From NCBI GenBank assembly GCA_945867185.1, contig CAMBHM010000087.1, forward strand, positions 1 through 6,436: a stretch of 6,436 nt of DNA, given 5' to 3'. A program made the position numbers and the translations under genes. Shown piece by piece: positions 6,282-6,436 of this stretch. Below the pieces are notes generated by a model that did no database searches, had not been told where the DNA came from, and saw only the letters and a list, made by a program, of their open reading frames with translations. Origin of the DNA: Legionella genomosp. 1. GTDB lineage: Bacteria; Pseudomonadota; Gammaproteobacteria; Legionellales; Legionellaceae. Position 1 is the first letter of the stretch. Each line of letters starts with the position of its first letter.

Positions 6282-6436
6282 ATGAGAGTAATAGTTGGAA
6301 CACGTGGTGTAGTCATACTTGCTTTTTGTCTATTAGTGCAAGCCTGCGGACAAATTGATGATTATATGTTGGGGAAAGACAATACCCCTGAGCCCACTCC
6401 ACTCAGCGTGCTCTCATTAAAAGAAACCTGGTCGGT
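6282..6436 (+). CDS. bamB: BamB outer-membrane assembly lipoprotein, N-terminal fragment (continues beyond window)
   Basis: BamB is the beta-propeller lipoprotein of the BAM complex, which inserts beta-barrel proteins into the outer membrane. Only the first 51 codons are in the window, and the frame is open at the right edge. They encode a lipoprotein signal peptide ending in LVQAC, with Cys22 as the lipidated residue, followed by a short linker with DNTPEPTPL and KETWS, which resembles the mature N-terminus of BamB proteins before the first propeller blade. ATG 6282 is preceded by AGGA at 6271-6274 with 7-nt spacing. The call depends on both this N-terminus and the position after hisS and yfgM; the WD-like PQQ repeats that would confirm it lie outside the window. 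In relatives der usually follows. Confidence 0.87.
   Translation, partial: MRVIVGTRGVVILAFCLLVQACGQIDDYMLGKDNTPEPTPLSVLSLKETWS

Noticed and set aside
1..6436. CRISPR arrays, insertion sequences, tRNA or rRNA genes and defence-system genes
   Set aside because: Looked for throughout the window. No regularly spaced repeats, transposase motifs, terminal inverted repeats, cloverleaf-like segments or known defence domains were seen.

Overview
The window looks like chromosome from a gammaproteobacterium. Six consecutive genes follow the conserved gammaproteobacterial order ndk - rlmN - pilF - rodZ - hisS - yfgM - bamB, with ispG missing from its usual place between rodZ and hisS. The proteins resemble the E. 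coli and Pseudomonas families. Base composition is moderate and leans to AT. The short intergenic spaces, the GTG starts and the style of the BamB N-terminus would suit a Legionellales-type organism. That assignment is an inference from overall impression, not something the sequence proves.

Layout, all on the + strand. Positions 1-441 hold the C-terminal end of an unrecognised hydrophilic protein whose start lies outside the window. Positions 500-1357 hold a complete but unrecognised 285-residue, largely helical, soluble protein, with a candidate extended -10 promoter in front of it. The housekeeping block follows: ndk (nucleoside diphosphate kinase), rlmN (radical-SAM adenine-C2 methyltransferase for 23S rRNA and tRNA), pilF (type IV pilus pilotin, a TPR lipoprotein), a short rodZ (MreB-binding helix-turn-helix membrane protein without the usual C-terminal domain), hisS (histidyl-tRNA synthetase), yfgM (membrane-anchored TPR chaperone partner) and the first 51 codons of bamB (BAM-complex lipoprotein), which runs off the right edge.

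The block is tightly packed. The ndk stop directly abuts the GTG start of rlmN, pilF and rodZ overlap by 29 nt, rodZ and hisS overlap by 8 nt, and the hisS stop codon lies inside the yfgM ribosome binding site. Likely transcription starts are in front of the unknown gene at 500, in front of ndk (a perfect TATAAT that overlaps the preceding stop codon) and in front of pilF. The genes serve separate functions (nucleotide supply, translation, pilus, cell shape, envelope assembly) and probably travel together as an ancestral operon, not as one pathway.

I found no sign of a new defence system, mobile element, CRISPR array or RNA gene. The points most worth a second look are the two unrecognised proteins at the left, the absent ispG together with the shortened RodZ, and a palindrome that overlaps a perfect -35 hexamer near the end of rodZ. 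No stretch longer than 300 bases lacks a gene.
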